Assembly (NCBI GenBank): GCA_038373885.1
Contig: JAWZYV010015815.1
Span: forward strand, 1 to 64,000
From: Cheiracanthium punctorium
Lineage: Eukaryota; Arthropoda; Arachnida; Araneae; Cheiracanthiidae
DNA length: 64,000 nucleotides
Reading direction: 5' to 3'
In this document: in pieces, positions 1 to 12,180 of the stretch
How the letters are laid out: the number at the start of each line of letters is the position of its first letter
How positions within the stretch are numbered: the stretch's first letter is position 1
Translations under genes and position numbers: made by a program
Notes under the pieces: generated by a model
Told to the model about the DNA's origin: nothing
Databases searched by the model: none
Seen by the model: only the letters and a program-made list of their open reading frames with translations

Positions 1-164
1 GTAATCCTCACGAGTAAGTGCCACACGGATTTCATAGAAATCCTTCGAGAAGATTGCGAATGCCTCTGGCAAGTCAAAAACTAGAATTATATGAAGAAAA
101 ATAAAAGAAGAGAGGCATATAAGGTTTTATTAAAAAAATTTGGGAAGACGCACCAAGTGCCATC

Positions 165-887
165 CAGGCACGTGCCAACAGGGGAGGGGCAGGGGGGTTT
201 ATCGCCTCCTCGGTAAATGAGTAGAAGGGACGAACTATATAATTCGCCCCCTCTGTATTTTAGCTCCCTCAATATGTGTTCGCTCCCTCAATAGTTTGCT
301 AACAATAGTTTTCTTCTTCAGGATGGGGGGGGAGCAATTTTTCCAACCCTTCCCCTCAAGAAAACGGTTATTTAAACAAACTAATGAGGCATAAACGAAA
401 ATTTTACTAGCTCAAACGGAAGGGGGGGGTGGCGAAATAGCTGCCACCACCCATCCCCTTCCGCACGAAGAAAACTGTTATTTTAAGCAAACTATTGCGA
501 TGCAAAAAAAAAGGAAAAAAATCGGTAAATTAATTAGTTTACATGAAACTGATACAGGAAATTCGGCTTACACTCGAATACTTTTTTGAGAGGGTGTACA
601 GACGAGGTTAAAAAAGATTGAAGCCGATTATTTATAAAAATTGGTACGGAGGGGGGGGGGGGCAAAATATCTGCCTTGTCCCTGAAGAAAATGATTATTG
701 TAATTGAGCTATAGAAGTACAACGAAAATTTTCCTGGTATCAAGGTTGAAACCTTTTATTTTGAAAACATTTTTGGTGGAGGTGGAGGGGATGAGGGGTT
801 GGTGAAATGACTGCCCCCCCTCCCCTCCCGATGTCGGAAAAAATCGTTCGCCCCCCCCCCACTTTCCAAGACGTTGGCACGTCCCTG
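165..887. mobile_element. hAT-type non-autonomous element, complete, with 8-bp TSD
   Basis: The left end reads CAGGCACGTGCCAAC and the right end is its near complement, GTTGGCACGTCCCTG. Both ends are flanked by the identical octamer GTGCCATC (157-164 and 888-895). An 8-bp target duplication and CAG-type ends are the usual hAT signature. The 723-bp interior has G- and C-rich runs and two or three degenerate units sharing a 'gaagaaaa..g.tatt' motif, and no transposase reading frame. It is therefore a non-autonomous element mobilised in trans. The superfamily is inferred from TSD and TIR only. Confidence 0.8.
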
Positions 888-1848
888 GTGCCATCAAATT
901 AATACCACAAAATAAATAAGTATACACATTATGGAATGAAAAGCATTATAACGGGTTACAACTTAATTCTGTGTTAGTCATTAACTATTTAAATATTCAA
1001 AAGAAATGTGCAGGTAAGTCTTCGACATTCACTTTTTATATCGCTTCAAAGAAAATAAAATAATTTGAGCAATTCTATCTAAAGTTATTGAGTTATATTG
1101 CAAACATTTTCTTTCACATTTAAATCACTGGAATTTCTTTATTATTTTTTTACAATAAATTTATAAATAACATTAATAACATGAAAAGTATGGGCCTTTT
1201 TTTGCCACCACCATTTTCAGTTCTTTGGAAACACTAATTAGGATAGGTATTGAAATACTATTCGTACAACAAAACGTGGCTCCCACCCCCACCATCAAAA
1301 CGCCAGCGAAAATTCAACCACAATTACTTTTTCCCAGGAACGTCAATTCCCATTAGAATTGCCTCCTTTCCGCAATCAATCACCGGCATGCACAATTGTC
1401 TCCTAAAACCCCACTGATACCGCTGTCATGTCGAGGGGTATTTCAACTAATCCTATTCGGAATGAAGGCGTGAATGTACTGAATGTCGGTTACCTGTAGC
1501 GGAAGCCTGTATTAACTATCATTGCTGTCTGGACTTAATTTGGGATTATTGTATGGATCTGGAGATTGCTGTCGACTTTCTCTTCCTTTGCTGTCGAAGG
1601 TTTTATCCTTCTGAGATTTCAAGCCGCTTTGCAGTGCTGCACCTTCTCATATTCTTTGCCTTCTGTGACTTGGATTTCTTATTTTGCTGTTTTGGAGCTT
1701 CAAACATTTTTAATCCTGTAAGAAAGGACGTGTAAATTAAAAAAATTGCATAATTTTCAGTGTATTTTGTTATTTATCAATGATCCTCTAAGGCTGTTTC
1801 ACTTGAAAATTATGCAACTTTTGAACAGCCTTTTAAAAAATGTAATTG
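888..1848. other. unassigned AT-rich DNA
   Basis: No recognisable gene or complete element was found. A 60-codon open frame at 1553-1735 (+) has no recognisable domain and is of a length expected by chance. Confidence 0.5.
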
Positions 1849-1944
1849 AGCTACAGCAGAGTTGGGCCAAAACTAACTTCCAACCAGGGCCGGACTAGAC
1901 CGCTGGAACGGCCCGGGCGATTCGACCAGACCGGCCCCCTAACA

Positions 1945-3481
1945 TCATGCGGGCGCATGTAGGCTATTAGTTTAGCTGGGGGGGAGGATGCACAAATATA
2001 GCTGAATTCTGATATAATGAACTCTCTTATAACGTTAAGGTATTATCTATAGGTTCAATCACACACCTAAAGTGCGAACCTCGCTTATAGCGTCCTAAGT
2101 TATCTGTTCCCTTCAATGACTTTAAAATCGAGTTCATTTGCATATGGCATTATTAGAGAAAAATGTATTAAATACCCAATATTTTTTATTAAAGTTTCTT
2201 TCAAAGACAACTTTAAAAATGTTTTAATTGAATAATTCAAAGTCTTTGAAGACTTTGAAGAAAATTTCATTTAGATTTTTAACTTTGGAAGGAGGAGTGA
2301 TCAGACCCTTCAATGTTTAGCCTCCTCCATGGATGCGCCTATGCCTAACATAATTTGATAATGAGAATGAAATAAAATAATACCGAGTTTTCAATATAAT
2401 ACTTTTTAATTATTTAATTGACCACCAAACAATAAAACCATACTAAAAACTAAAAGAACAATACATACATACATACATACATAACATTTTAAATTCGTTT
2501 TATAAAGTTAATTCAGTTAATAAAAGAATGTGAAACATAATATACATATTTACAAAAATATATAGCAAATGAGCCGAAGATGGCCGTAGTTAAACTTAAA
2601 TATTAGGTGATCATAGTATTCTGGTTAGGTGAATGTGGCTTTTATTTTATTTATTTATTTGTAAACATAGTTCGACAACTTTCCTGCATAAAGATACTTT
2701 TGCTACGACAGTGGCAAAAACTGATAAAAATCAGGAAAGTGGAAAAAAATGGCAAAAATTAAATTACTCAAATTTAGCACGCAATTATTAAATATAACAT
2801 ATTGTAAAGGTGCATGTTTCGGTACATTACTTGGTGAACTAAGAATTATTACGTTTGTTTATCTGAGTTTAATTAAAATGTTTTAGCTAATTAAATACAA
2901 TTAAATTACTTTAGCATGCTTTAAATTCTCAATTTACATTTTTATCATTAGATACTTAGAAGTAGTTATATTCAGAAACTAAATTTTGATTACTGTTCAG
3001 AGTTATTGTCATTATTTTAATAGTCTGTCAAATATTCTTAATTAATAAACTGATAGGCACATAGATTAATTTCATTTAGTGAGAAAAATACATAAACATA
3101 CAGATCTTAAATATTTTACTTACCAGCTTTCTCTGTTGGGAAAACTTGAAGTTAAATATTGATTAGAAGATTATGAAGGTAAAGTAAAACTTTAGTTGGG
3201 TAAAGAAATCGTGTAATAACTTCATTTAATTTAATTGTTTACTATTTAACCTACTTCGAATCAATATCACGAACTCAGAATTTAAAGTAAACCATAATTG
3301 CTAATGAAAAAAGTAAACAATAATGAAATAGCATTTAGAAATGGCTAATGAACACTATGAAGAAATGGATCCAAACATTGTGAAATGTCAATTCAGGAGT
3401 AGTGTATTTCAATATTCAGGATTTCAATTTTCAAAGACTAGTAAAAGACCTTATAAAACAGTATCAATTGCCTTGGACACT
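1945..3481. other. AT-rich interior without recognisable genes; CATA microsatellite
   Basis: A short tetranucleotide tract (CATA-type) lies at about 2463-2484. The stretch near 2010-2110 ('ataatgaactctcttataac') resembles decayed pogo/Tigger-like terminal sequence. The rest is AT-rich with no domain-bearing reading frame. Confidence 0.45.
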
Positions 3482-3985
3482 ATACAAAACCATTCAGCTA
3501 TCATAGCAGATGCGTGCCATGTAATGGTGTGTATCTCTATCTAAAAATTTAAAACCTAATTATTCTCAAAAGTAGAAATTTGAACAAGCCATTCTGCCAT
3601 GTCACCGAGTATATTTACTACACCCGAAGTATAGATGTGAATATTTAAATTATAAGAATGACAGGAAGCGTGGTTAAGAGAAACTAATTCTAACTTTATA
3701 ACATGCGGTATTCACTCTGGATTAAAAGAATACAAAATCATTCAGCTATCATAGCAGGTGTGTGCCATGTAATGGCGTGAATTTCTATCTAAAATTTTGA
3801 AACTTCATTATTCTCTAAAGTAGAGATTTGAACAAGCCATTCTGCCGTGTCATCTTGTAGTATATTTACTACACTCAAAGTACAGAGGTGAATATTTAAA
3901 TTATAAGAATGAAGGGAAGCGTGGTTAAGAGAAACTAAGTCTGACTTTATAACATGAGGTATTAATTCTGAATTAAAAGAAGAAG
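3482..3985. repeat. tandem duplication, two copies of about 248 bp
   Basis: Two adjacent copies (3482-3729 and 3730-3985) share long matching blocks, for example CATTCAGCTATCATAGCAG at 3491 and 3739 and TTTAAATTATAAGAATGA later in each. They differ by scattered substitutions and small indels, so the duplication is not recent. A 67-codon open frame (3341-3544, +) enters the first copy but has no counterpart in the second and no recognisable domain. Confidence 0.8.
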
Positions 3986-4152
3986 ACCCAATTCTCATAT
4001 CTATTTTACAGAAAAAATAGTCATAACTGTCAAGGCTGATAAATGATGAAAAGTGTGTCGAAAGTTTGTGAAATTTCTAATGATTTTTGCTCATTACCTG
4101 TACACATCCAGATTACTTGTACAACTCCTCTTCGTCCAGCAAGCAATGCTGC

Positions 4153-4510
4153 TAGGGATGGACGCGAGACGTGCGAGACGAGAATCGGGGCTGTCTCGTC
4201 TCGTCTCGCAGTGGCAGGGGCGTAGCCAAGGGGGGGGTTAGGGGGGTCATAACCCCCCCCCCCCATGAGGAATTTTTTGCCATACAAAATGTATATTCTT
4301 CACTCCCTCATCACACACATATATGCATATATGTGAGTTGCAGTAGTCGTAACCCCACCCATGAAAAATTTCTGGCTACGCCCCTGCGCAGTGGTAAACC
4401 TCTGTCTCGTCTCGTCTCGCAAACACCGTGTCTCGTCTCGCGTCTCGCAAAGAAATTGCTGTCTCGTCTCTCGCGAGACGCGAGACGTCTCGCGAGTCTC
4501 GCAAAATTAA
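4153..4510. repeat. left subterminal GTCTC/GAGAC cluster of T-A
   Basis: Clustered CTCGTCTCG and GCGAGACG units on both strands separated by short spacers. The cluster is interrupted by the MITE at 4215-4386. Apparent reading frames through this region (for example 4171-4563) are repeat artefacts. Confidence 0.8.
4215..4386. mobile_element. hAT MITE, CAGGGGCGTAGCC family, copy 1
   Basis: TIRs CAGGGGCGTAGCC and GGCTACGCCCCTG bound a 172-bp element flanked by a perfect 8-bp duplication CGCAGTGG (4207-4214, 4387-4394). The body has a G-run, a C-run, a 'tgtatattcttcactccc' segment and 'gagttgcagtagtcgtaacc'. The equivalent position of T-B (about 13845) reads straight through a single octamer (CACAGTGG), so an empty site exists in the same window. 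Confidence 0.93.
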
Positions 4511-4733
4511 GGGTTGCGATTTCGTTACCATTTTTTACTAACTTATTATTGGGATTTTATTGAAAATTAATATTAATAATAACAATTACTTACATATAGC
4601 CACATTAGTAGATATATTAATAACTGTATCAACATATATCGGCATTTGAAGTAAAAGAAATTCAGCTTTAATTCGTATATATAATGTCCCACCGAAAATA
4701 TAGTATTTATTTTTATTTATTTACTAGCTGCGT

Positions 4734-5060
4734 GCCCGTTCTTCGCATTGTAGTAAACGAAAATTTTCCTAACATGTGTAATTTCAATTAATTCCAGTGA
4801 TGTGGAATCTAAAATAAAAGCAAAATTATTTGACTCTTGATAAAGTTTGCGTCATGAGTATTAACCTGGCATCATTGCAATATAATGACTCAAAAAACTA
4901 CGTCAGTGTCATTCGCGATCAGAAAAGTGAAAAGCATAGCGGTTTGCAGAGAACTCCCGACTTTCAAAATGTGTTATTTCTACATCATACTCTTCAAGTT
5001 GTAGCAGAAGCGAATATTTTACTAAAATCATATCTGCAAAACAGATTTTTTTTTTTTTAA
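4734..5060 (-). mobile_element. Helitron-like fragment, 3' end CTAG at 4734
   Basis: Read on the minus strand it ends ...ACGGGCACGCAGCTAG followed by T, the CTAG^T end expected of Helitrons. The following sequence on the plus strand matches 14150-14500 and 54118-54420 (for example the 'actacgtcagtgtcattcgcgatc' block). No Rep/helicase coding sequence is present and the other terminus was not found. Confidence 0.45.
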
Positions 5061-5337
5061 GTTAAGTAATCTCCTCTGTTGAAATTACTGCGGGATATAT
5101 TAACGCAAATTAGAATTACTTATCGTTCAGTTGGTGATAAGATAACCCTTGAAAAAGGAGATACAGAACACTTTTAATTTCATGAAATATTTATTATGTG
5201 GTATATTGTGATTTATTCATATTATTCTTACAAATCTACTAATACTACCTATTACGCATATTAATACTATCTATTTTCGCTTCTTCCTTTTTAAGGCTCA
5301 AGAAACATTATTTGGCACAAATAGGTCCTTTTTATTC

Positions 5338-6101
5338 TATGGCGATTCTTTGCAATTTAAGCATTAGCATAAGCAATAATCATTTCGCATAATGGTTGCT
5401 ATTAAAAAAGCTCTCCATATATATTTAATTTATGCATAGTTTTGTAAGATTGGGGTATTTAGCACCACAAAACATTTTATCCACCGTGGACCACGGTGGA
5501 TGAAATGTTTTGTGGTGGATGAAATATTTGTCACCTCGGTCCGTGGTGACACATATTCAAAGCGGTGCCAATTTAAATAGCCATATATCCACTATAGCGG
5601 TATTTTATAAATCCTCCATGGTTCTGTTTCCTGAAAACATCAAATTTTGTAATCTCGAGGAGCTATTTAGAATCGCTATAATTGTGTCAGAACGTTAGAG
5701 TTGCAGAGTTTACAAATTTCAAGCATTTTTTAAAATTTATGACGTCACTGTTTAACTGCCGTATAAGATACCCCGGTTCGTTGAGCAAGTTAATTTGGAT
5801 ATTTTGACCAGTATTATCATTAAGATAGCGGTTTACAGATAAATAATTTTGAAAACTGGTGTGATTATTAGTAGCATAAAATTTTAATCTTATTTTTTTT
5901 TAAAATCGTACAGAACAATTTAAACAAACCTCTAATTGAAATATGCGCTTCTTTCAACATCCACCCACGAAGTAAAGCAAAAGCAGATGACGCGTTAAAT
6001 TTATAAAGTTTATATTTAGGTATGAAACACCGTAGTCATAAAACTCCACTTACCGCTGAAAAATCCTTTAAAATATATAAAACGTTCACAGATGTTAATA
6101 G
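5338..6101. repeat. T-family interior segment, also present inverted and direct inside T-B
   Basis: 5338-5790 matches the reverse complement of about 23930-24318. 5895-6101 matches about 30140-30500 in direct orientation. The copies share motifs such as TCTCGAGGAGCTATTTAGAATCGC and 'accgctgaaaaatccttta' with moderate divergence. It contains the palindrome at 5463-5517. Confidence 0.75.
5463..5517. repeat. 27-bp near-perfect palindrome with 1-nt centre
   Basis: The arms 5463-5489 and 5491-5517 are reverse complements with a single mismatch around a central A at 5490 (core CCACCGTGGACCACGGTGG). The homologous inverted segment near 24155 keeps only a small part of it, so the structure is specific to this copy. 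Confidence 0.85.
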
Positions 6102-6690
6102 CAGGGCCGTTGCGCTGTGGGCGCTATGGACGGCTCAGCTCCCCACCTCCCACCCCCCATCCCCCCTAGAAAAATCTGAGCCACCTCACCCAGGCCAAAG
6201 AGCACAGTCATCGAGGAACATTTTTTGAAAAAAATTATAAAGAGATGCAAATTACTTAATTTTTGTTTCTGTACGTAAAAGCAAACATTTTATGTTTTAT
6301 GTTCTTTAAAGAGTATTCTAAAATCAATTATTTCTTTTCCTTAGAGATAAGAAAAATCGTATTGCCTGAAGAGGAAATTACAAACTTCGCAACAGGGCCG
6401 TAGCGCTGGGGCGCTATGGACGGATCAGACCCCCTGGAAAGATCTGAGCCCCCTCCCCCCCCAAAGAACGCAGGCATCGAGGAACGTTTTTTGAAGGAAA
6501 TGTTCCTCGATAATGGTGTTAAAAAATATACATCTTTCTTAAAAGAGATGCAATTTTTAAAAATTTTTGTTCCTGTTCGTAAAAGCAAACATTTCATGAT
6601 CTTTAAGGGGACAAGGGACGTTAAATATTCAAAACTTTCCATTTTGAATTTTACTTGTAATCGTATGTATAGTTGTTTCACACAAAATCA
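6102..6690. repeat. tandem duplication of about 290 bp starting CAGGGCCGT(T/A)GCGCTG
   Basis: Two units begin at about 6102 and 6391 with the GC-rich string CAGGGCCGTTGCGCTG / CAGGGCCGTAGCGCTGG, continue through 'gcgctatggacgg..cag', a C-run and 'catcgaggaac..tttttgaa', and reach an 'aagaaaaatcgtatt' segment that recurs near 7512. The GC-rich head resembles a hAT terminus, but no matching opposite end was found. Open frames here (6416-6706, 6328-6681) lack domains. Confidence 0.65.
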
Positions 6691-6918
6691 TAGTTGTCTA
6701 ACATAATAGTTTGCATCTATATTGAAACTAAAAATAAAAAAATAATAATTTTTAAAATGAAAATTGATATTTTTCAGAAAAAAATACGTCTTCTATTTTT
6801 TTATTTAAAATATCCCATGCGCATTCCAAATTAATAAAAAGCGACATTTTTTTTTTAATATACACTTGCAATATATGTATGAACATATCTGTGCATTCAT
6901 TTTTATGTGTGACAAAGG

Positions 6919-7069
6919 CAGGCGCGTAGGCAGGAATTTTTTTTTTTGGGGGGGGGGGAGATATGAACTTATATGTGTATAAATAGACGGAATTTCATCA
7001 CTAATCCAAAAATTTCGGGGGGGGGGGGCATATATCCGGATATCCCCCCCACCCCAGGCTACGCCCCTG
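6919..7069. mobile_element. hAT MITE related to the CAGGGGCGTAGCC family
   Basis: The ends CAGGCGCGTAGGCAGG and GGCTACGCCCCTG are flanked by a perfect duplication GACAAAGG (6911-6918, 7070-7077). The interior differs from the canonical 172-bp copies (long T-run followed by a G-run), so it is a diverged or different subfamily with the same kind of termini. Confidence 0.88.
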
Positions 7070-7077
7070 GACAAAGG

Positions 7078-8950
7078 TAAGCTTATATAAAAATAAATTC
7101 ATGTGAGATGAAGCTTTTTTTTTGTTTGTTTCAAATTCCATCCTATTGTTACATTTAAATTCCTATATCTCTATTAAATAACCTTTGTTTGAAAATTTAA
7201 TGCACAATTATGTTCATACATGCATTACAAGTTTACTATAAAAAAAATTACAGCTTTTTTTAAATTGGAATGCGCATGAGATCTTTTGAAAAAAATATTT
7301 ATGGCCCATTTTTTCTTAAAGACATTACCATAATTTTTTAAAAAATATTTAATTTTTTATTTTTAGTATTAATATAAATGCAAACCTTTGTTTTAAACAA
7401 CTGTACGTATACTTTGAGACTAAAAATTAAGAAATGATAGTTTTCAATTTTAAAGTCCCTTTGTCCCCTTAAAAAGTTTTAGAAAAGCAATTATTTCTTT
7501 TCTTTTATGATAAGAAAAATCGTATTTCCTGAAAAGGAAATTGCAAACAGCAAGCTCTTGAAACATCGTAAATTTTCTTCATTGATCTCTTTATTGGGGC
7601 GAATGCAGTGAAAACATCTTGTTAAAAAGGGTGTGCGGGTGGTCCTAATTTTCTCGGAAGCAGCGACTGTCCCGTTTCTACAATTAACGATCACCCCATG
7701 CGTCGCCCCTCTATCAGCACCAGCAAAAACCTGTAAGCAAAAGAGTGAGAAAAACTTCCGACCTTTTCAAAAGACGAAAGCGTTTTGTAATTGATTACTT
7801 CGGCACTGTGTATTTTTCTTACATAAATCAGTGATGGACAAACATTTTTGGGTTGAAAGCAATATTATTAAACACGTGTATTTAATTAATTTAATTTGTA
7901 ATTAAACTTTTTAGTTGTAGTTTGTTTTAATATATTAATATACATTTCTTAAATTTGAGGCGGGATGGATAAAACTTGCAGACAGGCAGGGGCTGACCCG
8001 CGGGCAGTAGTTTGCCCACCCCCCTGTTTTTAAGCAATCTTTTTTTCAAGGTTTGAGACTTTTTTCGACACTGCAATGCCTTTGCTGAGTTCGAACGCCC
8101 TCTCTATATTTTTGCGACCTTATGCGAAGTGAAGCTGAAATTCCTTCCGGAATGTAGGAAAAAACGCGGAGAAAAAGATCCCCCCCTTCCCCTCCATTTT
8201 TATTTAAATATTGTACATAATATATACATACATATACATACATACATGCATATGTATGTGTGTGTGTGTGTGTATTACGATGTTTGAACATATGTGAATT
8301 ATTGTTTCAAATAATTATAAAATACAAGCAACTCTTCTATATTTTGAGAATCCACAATTCTGATCTATTATTATAATCACTGAAATTAACCGCATTCAAT
8401 ACATAGGTATTCGATTTTTGTGTTCGAAACGATAGGTTAACTATGTGAAGGCCAGCAAGTTCGTGGAGTGGAGTTCTAAGAATTGTAGCAGGGGGGGAGA
8501 ATTTTCTTTGTTGAAAGACGAAAACGTCCGCGAATACACACATTCAGGTCGAAATGAAGAAAAAAATAGGGTTTTCTTATGCCTTCTAGAATTTAAAGAT
8601 GTCACTTAAAAGATTTTGTCTTTATTTCTGCATGAAACGTGCACTTTCTATTGAAAATAATTAAAGACGTAGTTGCTTATTAGTAATTACTTATGCAATT
8701 AATTTAATAAATTGATCGTTTCATTTTATTATTTGTTCAATTCGTTTGTTGTTAGGACAAGGACCACAACACAGGGAGTAGAGGGATGACTTGGTTTTAT
8801 AAATATTTTTTTTCTGTTTTTTGTTTTAACGTTAATAAAAGGCATTTTTTACAAAGTGGTTTTTGAGAATCCACTTTTGAGAAGACTTCCAAATTTGCAC
8901 AACTGCAAACTTCAAATGATAAGAGAATACTAAAAGTATTGAGTTTTAAG
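7078..8950. other. T-A interior, no gene recognised
   Basis: AT-rich DNA with short repeats: a third partial copy of the 6102-type unit near 7430-7560, a TG microsatellite at about 8258-8273, and a GC-rich string near 7988 (CAGGGGCTGACCCGCGGG) that looks like one unpaired hAT terminus. No domain-bearing reading frame was seen on either strand. Confidence 0.4.
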
Positions 8951-9126
8951 CAGTGGCGTAGCCAGAAATTTTTCATGGAGGGCGGGGGGGGGTTACGGCT
9001 ACTGCAACTCACATATATGTATGTATACGTGTGTGTGATAAGGGAGTGAAGATTATACATTTTGTATGGTGAAAAATTCCTCATGGGAGGGGGGGGGTTG
9101 TTAACCCCCCCGGGGTTACGCCACTG
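8951..9126 (-). mobile_element. hAT MITE, CAGGGGCGTAGCC family, reversed copy
   Basis: Termini CAGTGGCGTAGCC and GGTTACGCCACTG; the interior is the reverse complement of the 4215-4386 copy (GTAACC and TACACATTTTGTATGG-type blocks). The flanks GTTTTAAG and AGACACAC do not match, so the target duplication has been lost by mutation or deletion. Confidence 0.85.
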
Positions 9127-9129
9127 AGA

Positions 9130-9335
9130 CACACCTACACGATGGGTATCTGCCTAGGAGAGGGCGCCTTAAGCGGAATACTTTTTAAAGGGTGCAGACT
9201 CGTATTCATCTGGAGAAAGCCAACTAAACTTCTAGACCTTTAGATAGATAGCGGGGCAGTGAGCCACAACCCTCAACCTTCATATACCATATTCACTATC
9301 TTATGCTTTCGGCCACGGTCGGTCCCGAATTAGAG
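9130..9335 (-). mobile_element. SINE, diverged minus-strand copy
   Basis: The reverse complement has the order of the SINE family described at 39993: a '...cggccg.aa.c.t' head, a 'ctaa.ggtct.ga' block, a 'ttctccagatg.a' block and the 'ccct..gagagg' tail region. It is strongly diverged; box A and box B are hard to see. Assignment is by similarity to the better copies. Confidence 0.45.
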
Positions 9336-10224
9336 TACACTATAGTATTTATTTGAACCTACTTACTGAAAAGTTAAGAATCAATCATTCATGTTAAGTT
9401 TTTTATTTTAATTTATATGGGGTGAGGAAGCAAAAGAAAACCCTGACAATTCATTGCATTGGTTTATTTTTAAATTTTGAATTAAGTTATCTCAATAAAT
9501 GTTTTAGTAAATTTCTGCTTCTTATTTATTTAATATTCCATTATCTGCTAAGAAATAATGATTATTTAATTTAAGTAAATAGCATTAAAAAATATTTCTT
9601 AGTTTGAAATGTTTATTTCAATTTACACTCTGTCCATTGTAAGAAAAATAAAAATATTGTAATTTCTCTCTCTCTCTTTTAACTAATAAAGAATCAAATA
9701 AAGGACTACTTTTTCTTATTATTTAAAACAACAAGAACTTTACCAACTAAAAAAAAAAAAAAAAATTGGCTAAATAGAACGAATAAAAGTATACTATAAT
9801 ATTTATTTGAACCTTTATATGAAATCATAGAAAATTCAAGAAAGAAATCTTACACTATGAAAAATAATTCTCTAATAAAATTCTAATTCTTATAATGTTC
9901 AAATGAATATTCAAAAGCTATTAAAATTTATAAACATGAATTTGATTTAATTGACTCTATAAACCTTCACCTTTTTATGATTAATTTCTTATTTGTGAAA
10001 ATAATTTTATAATTTAAATAAGCGTAATGTAAATTATTTAGTATTCAAATCGCATTAATTTTCATGAATAAATATTTTTGCTTCAAATCATGACGTCATA
10101 CCTTTTTTGTGGAGAGGAGGAGGAAGGGAGTCGGTTTTTACTTTGTAAAGAACGAGTGGATTTATTTTAGGGTTTGAAACGCTTAATAACTCCCTTGCCC
10201 CTAAAAGAAGAAGAGCATGTGATG
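9336..10224. other. AT-rich T-A interior, no gene recognised
   Basis: Very AT-rich, with an A-run at about 9750-9764 and repeated 'tatatttatttgaacct' strings at about 9342 and 9796. No supported feature. Confidence 0.4.
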
Positions 10225-10389
10225 CAAGGGCTAGCCAAGGGGGTTAGGGGGGGGGTCATAACCCATGAGGAATTTTGTCCATACAAAATGTATATTCTTC
10301 ACTCCTTTATCACACAAATGTATGCATATATGTGAGTTGCAGTAGTCGTACCCCCCCCCCCCCATGAAAAATTTCTGGCTACACCCCTG
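10225..10389. mobile_element. hAT MITE, CAGGGGCGTAGCC family
   Basis: The ends CAAGGGCTAGCC and GGCTACACCCCTG are decayed relative to the family. It is flanked by ATGTGATG (10217-10224) and ACGTGATG (10390-10397), 7 of 8 identical. The interior matches the 4215-4386 copy, including the 'tatattcttcactcc' and 'gagttgcagtagtcgta' blocks. Confidence 0.9.
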
Positions 10390-10397
10390 ACGTGATG

Positions 10398-12180
10398 TAT
10401 GTATTTTATTTTGTTACTGTGTTTTGTTTTTTTTTGTATCAAAATACAATGGAGTTTAGTGTGAAATTGTTACGCAAGTAATACATGATCTTTTGTTTAG
10501 TAATATAAGAGTATGATACTCTCTTTGAAAAGAATAAAATAAAGAAATTTTTTGCATAATTATAAATTTAAGAAATTAATGCCATTTGTTTACTTTTTTA
10601 AGAACAGTTACCAGAATTTATTATGTCCCAGAAAATGGATATAGTGCTCCACAGATTTAACGTGCACGTTCGTCGTAATTACTCTAACTCCTTGTTCGAT
10701 TCCTAATTAACAATATGTTTACTTCTCCAAATAATATTAAATAAATAAAGTTGAAAACATTAAATAAAAAAAACCTAGTGTTATGTACGTCCTTGCAATT
10801 TGTACAGTAATTTTGCAAGTATATATTTTTATAAAAACCTGTATAAAAATACATAGTTCAAGTGCACATCATATTTAAAAATTTTTGACTTGAAAAGTAG
10901 ACACGAATTTTTTCTCTAAAATTTAGAAATTGTCATCGTTAGACCTTCGAACTTCTGCAGAAGGTAACATAGTAAACTCGTGAAGAAATAAACTTATAGT
11001 TTTGATTTACAGAATTGTTTTTTTTTTTCATTAAGAAGTGTTGAATTATTCTAAGGAAAACCTATTTATAAAAATCGTTCCCAAACATTCCTCCGTTCCC
11101 AAACATTCACTACGGCAGCAAAAATTTGGCTGAAATATGCATTTTGTAAGTATGATCTCTTTCCAGAATATTGTGGTAAAATATTTGTTTCATTTTAAAA
11201 CTATATTAGTGATTTTATACATTCAATAAACATCCTACATTTGATTTTCAGTTGTTTAAATTGAAATCATAAGCTTTCTAAAAAGTTCAAGGTTAAAAGA
11301 ATATAGTATCCTGTATTGGCCTGCCTAGTCGCTAAGCTCCGTTCCCATTCCCATAAGAATACGGAAGGCGAAGCAGCTCGTCTTGGCCAGTGCTCCTTAT
11401 CACTGTTTTTTTTCCCCGACAAACTATTTAAGTGATTGGTTATCACTCTTTATTTACAAATCATTTCTTGAAAAAGGGGGATACATATATACAATTTTAA
11501 AATTTATATATTCTTTTAATTGTAAAAAAGAGGTGGGAATTTTTATTATATTATCATCATCATCATCATCATTATTATTATTATTATTAGTAGTAGTAGT
11601 GTGATAATATGTGAATGTCAGAGAGAAATCAGAATTAGAACAACTTGCATTTGCACTGATGTCTAGTCTAAATGAGAGTGCAAAAGAAAAAGTAGCTGCA
11701 TTTAACTTCATATTAAGGCAAGCCTCATTGGCGGATGTAGAGGGGGCATGTGCACTCCCCAGATGAATCAAGTTTAGACCATAAAAATTGACTTATTTTG
11801 AAAATTATAGAATGCATATAAGGTTTGAGTTTTTAAAATATCTATTTCTGTGCATAAAGTGAGCATTTTTTACTTTCGAAAAAAATTTTACATGTCTGTA
11901 AGTAGTATGCTTTTGTAACATCATTAATTTTCTTGGTCTTATTTTTTATTGCACCCATAAATACAATGTAGTGTCCACTTGCCCACTGTTCAGTGTCCAG
12001 TATTCCGTGAAGTTCTCGTTAGGCGATATCCTTTCAAATCTGACATGATATATAGTCGGTCCTCGCAATTAGCGAGCGCTCCCATCCTCATCCCCTCACT
12101 CATTGCTATCTGCGAAAAACTGCAATCAGTAAAAAGGAAGCGTGAAGAAAACTTACGGTTTTCTGGAATGTATAGAGAAA
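10398..12180. other. AT-rich T-A interior
   Basis: Mostly AT-rich DNA without a recognisable gene. It holds an ATC/ATT trinucleotide tract (11552-11600) and a coding-looking but ATG-less open stretch (see 11608-11766). Confidence 0.4.
11608..11766 (+). other. ATG-less open stretch with protein-like composition
   Basis: One frame is open from the TAA at 11605 to the TGA at 11764, about 52 codons. It has an amphipathic, alanine/glutamate/leucine-rich character (for example SELEQLAFALMSSLNES). Its last third overlaps a string (ATTGGCGGATGTAGAGGGGG) resembling the terminus of the MITE at 39294. No family was recognised. It may be a piece of transposon protein or chance. Confidence 0.2.

Noticed and set aside
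3341..3544. 67-codon frame starting MANEHYEEMDPN as a host gene
   Set aside because: It overlaps a decayed tandem duplication whose second copy does not keep the frame, and no domain or splice context was seen.
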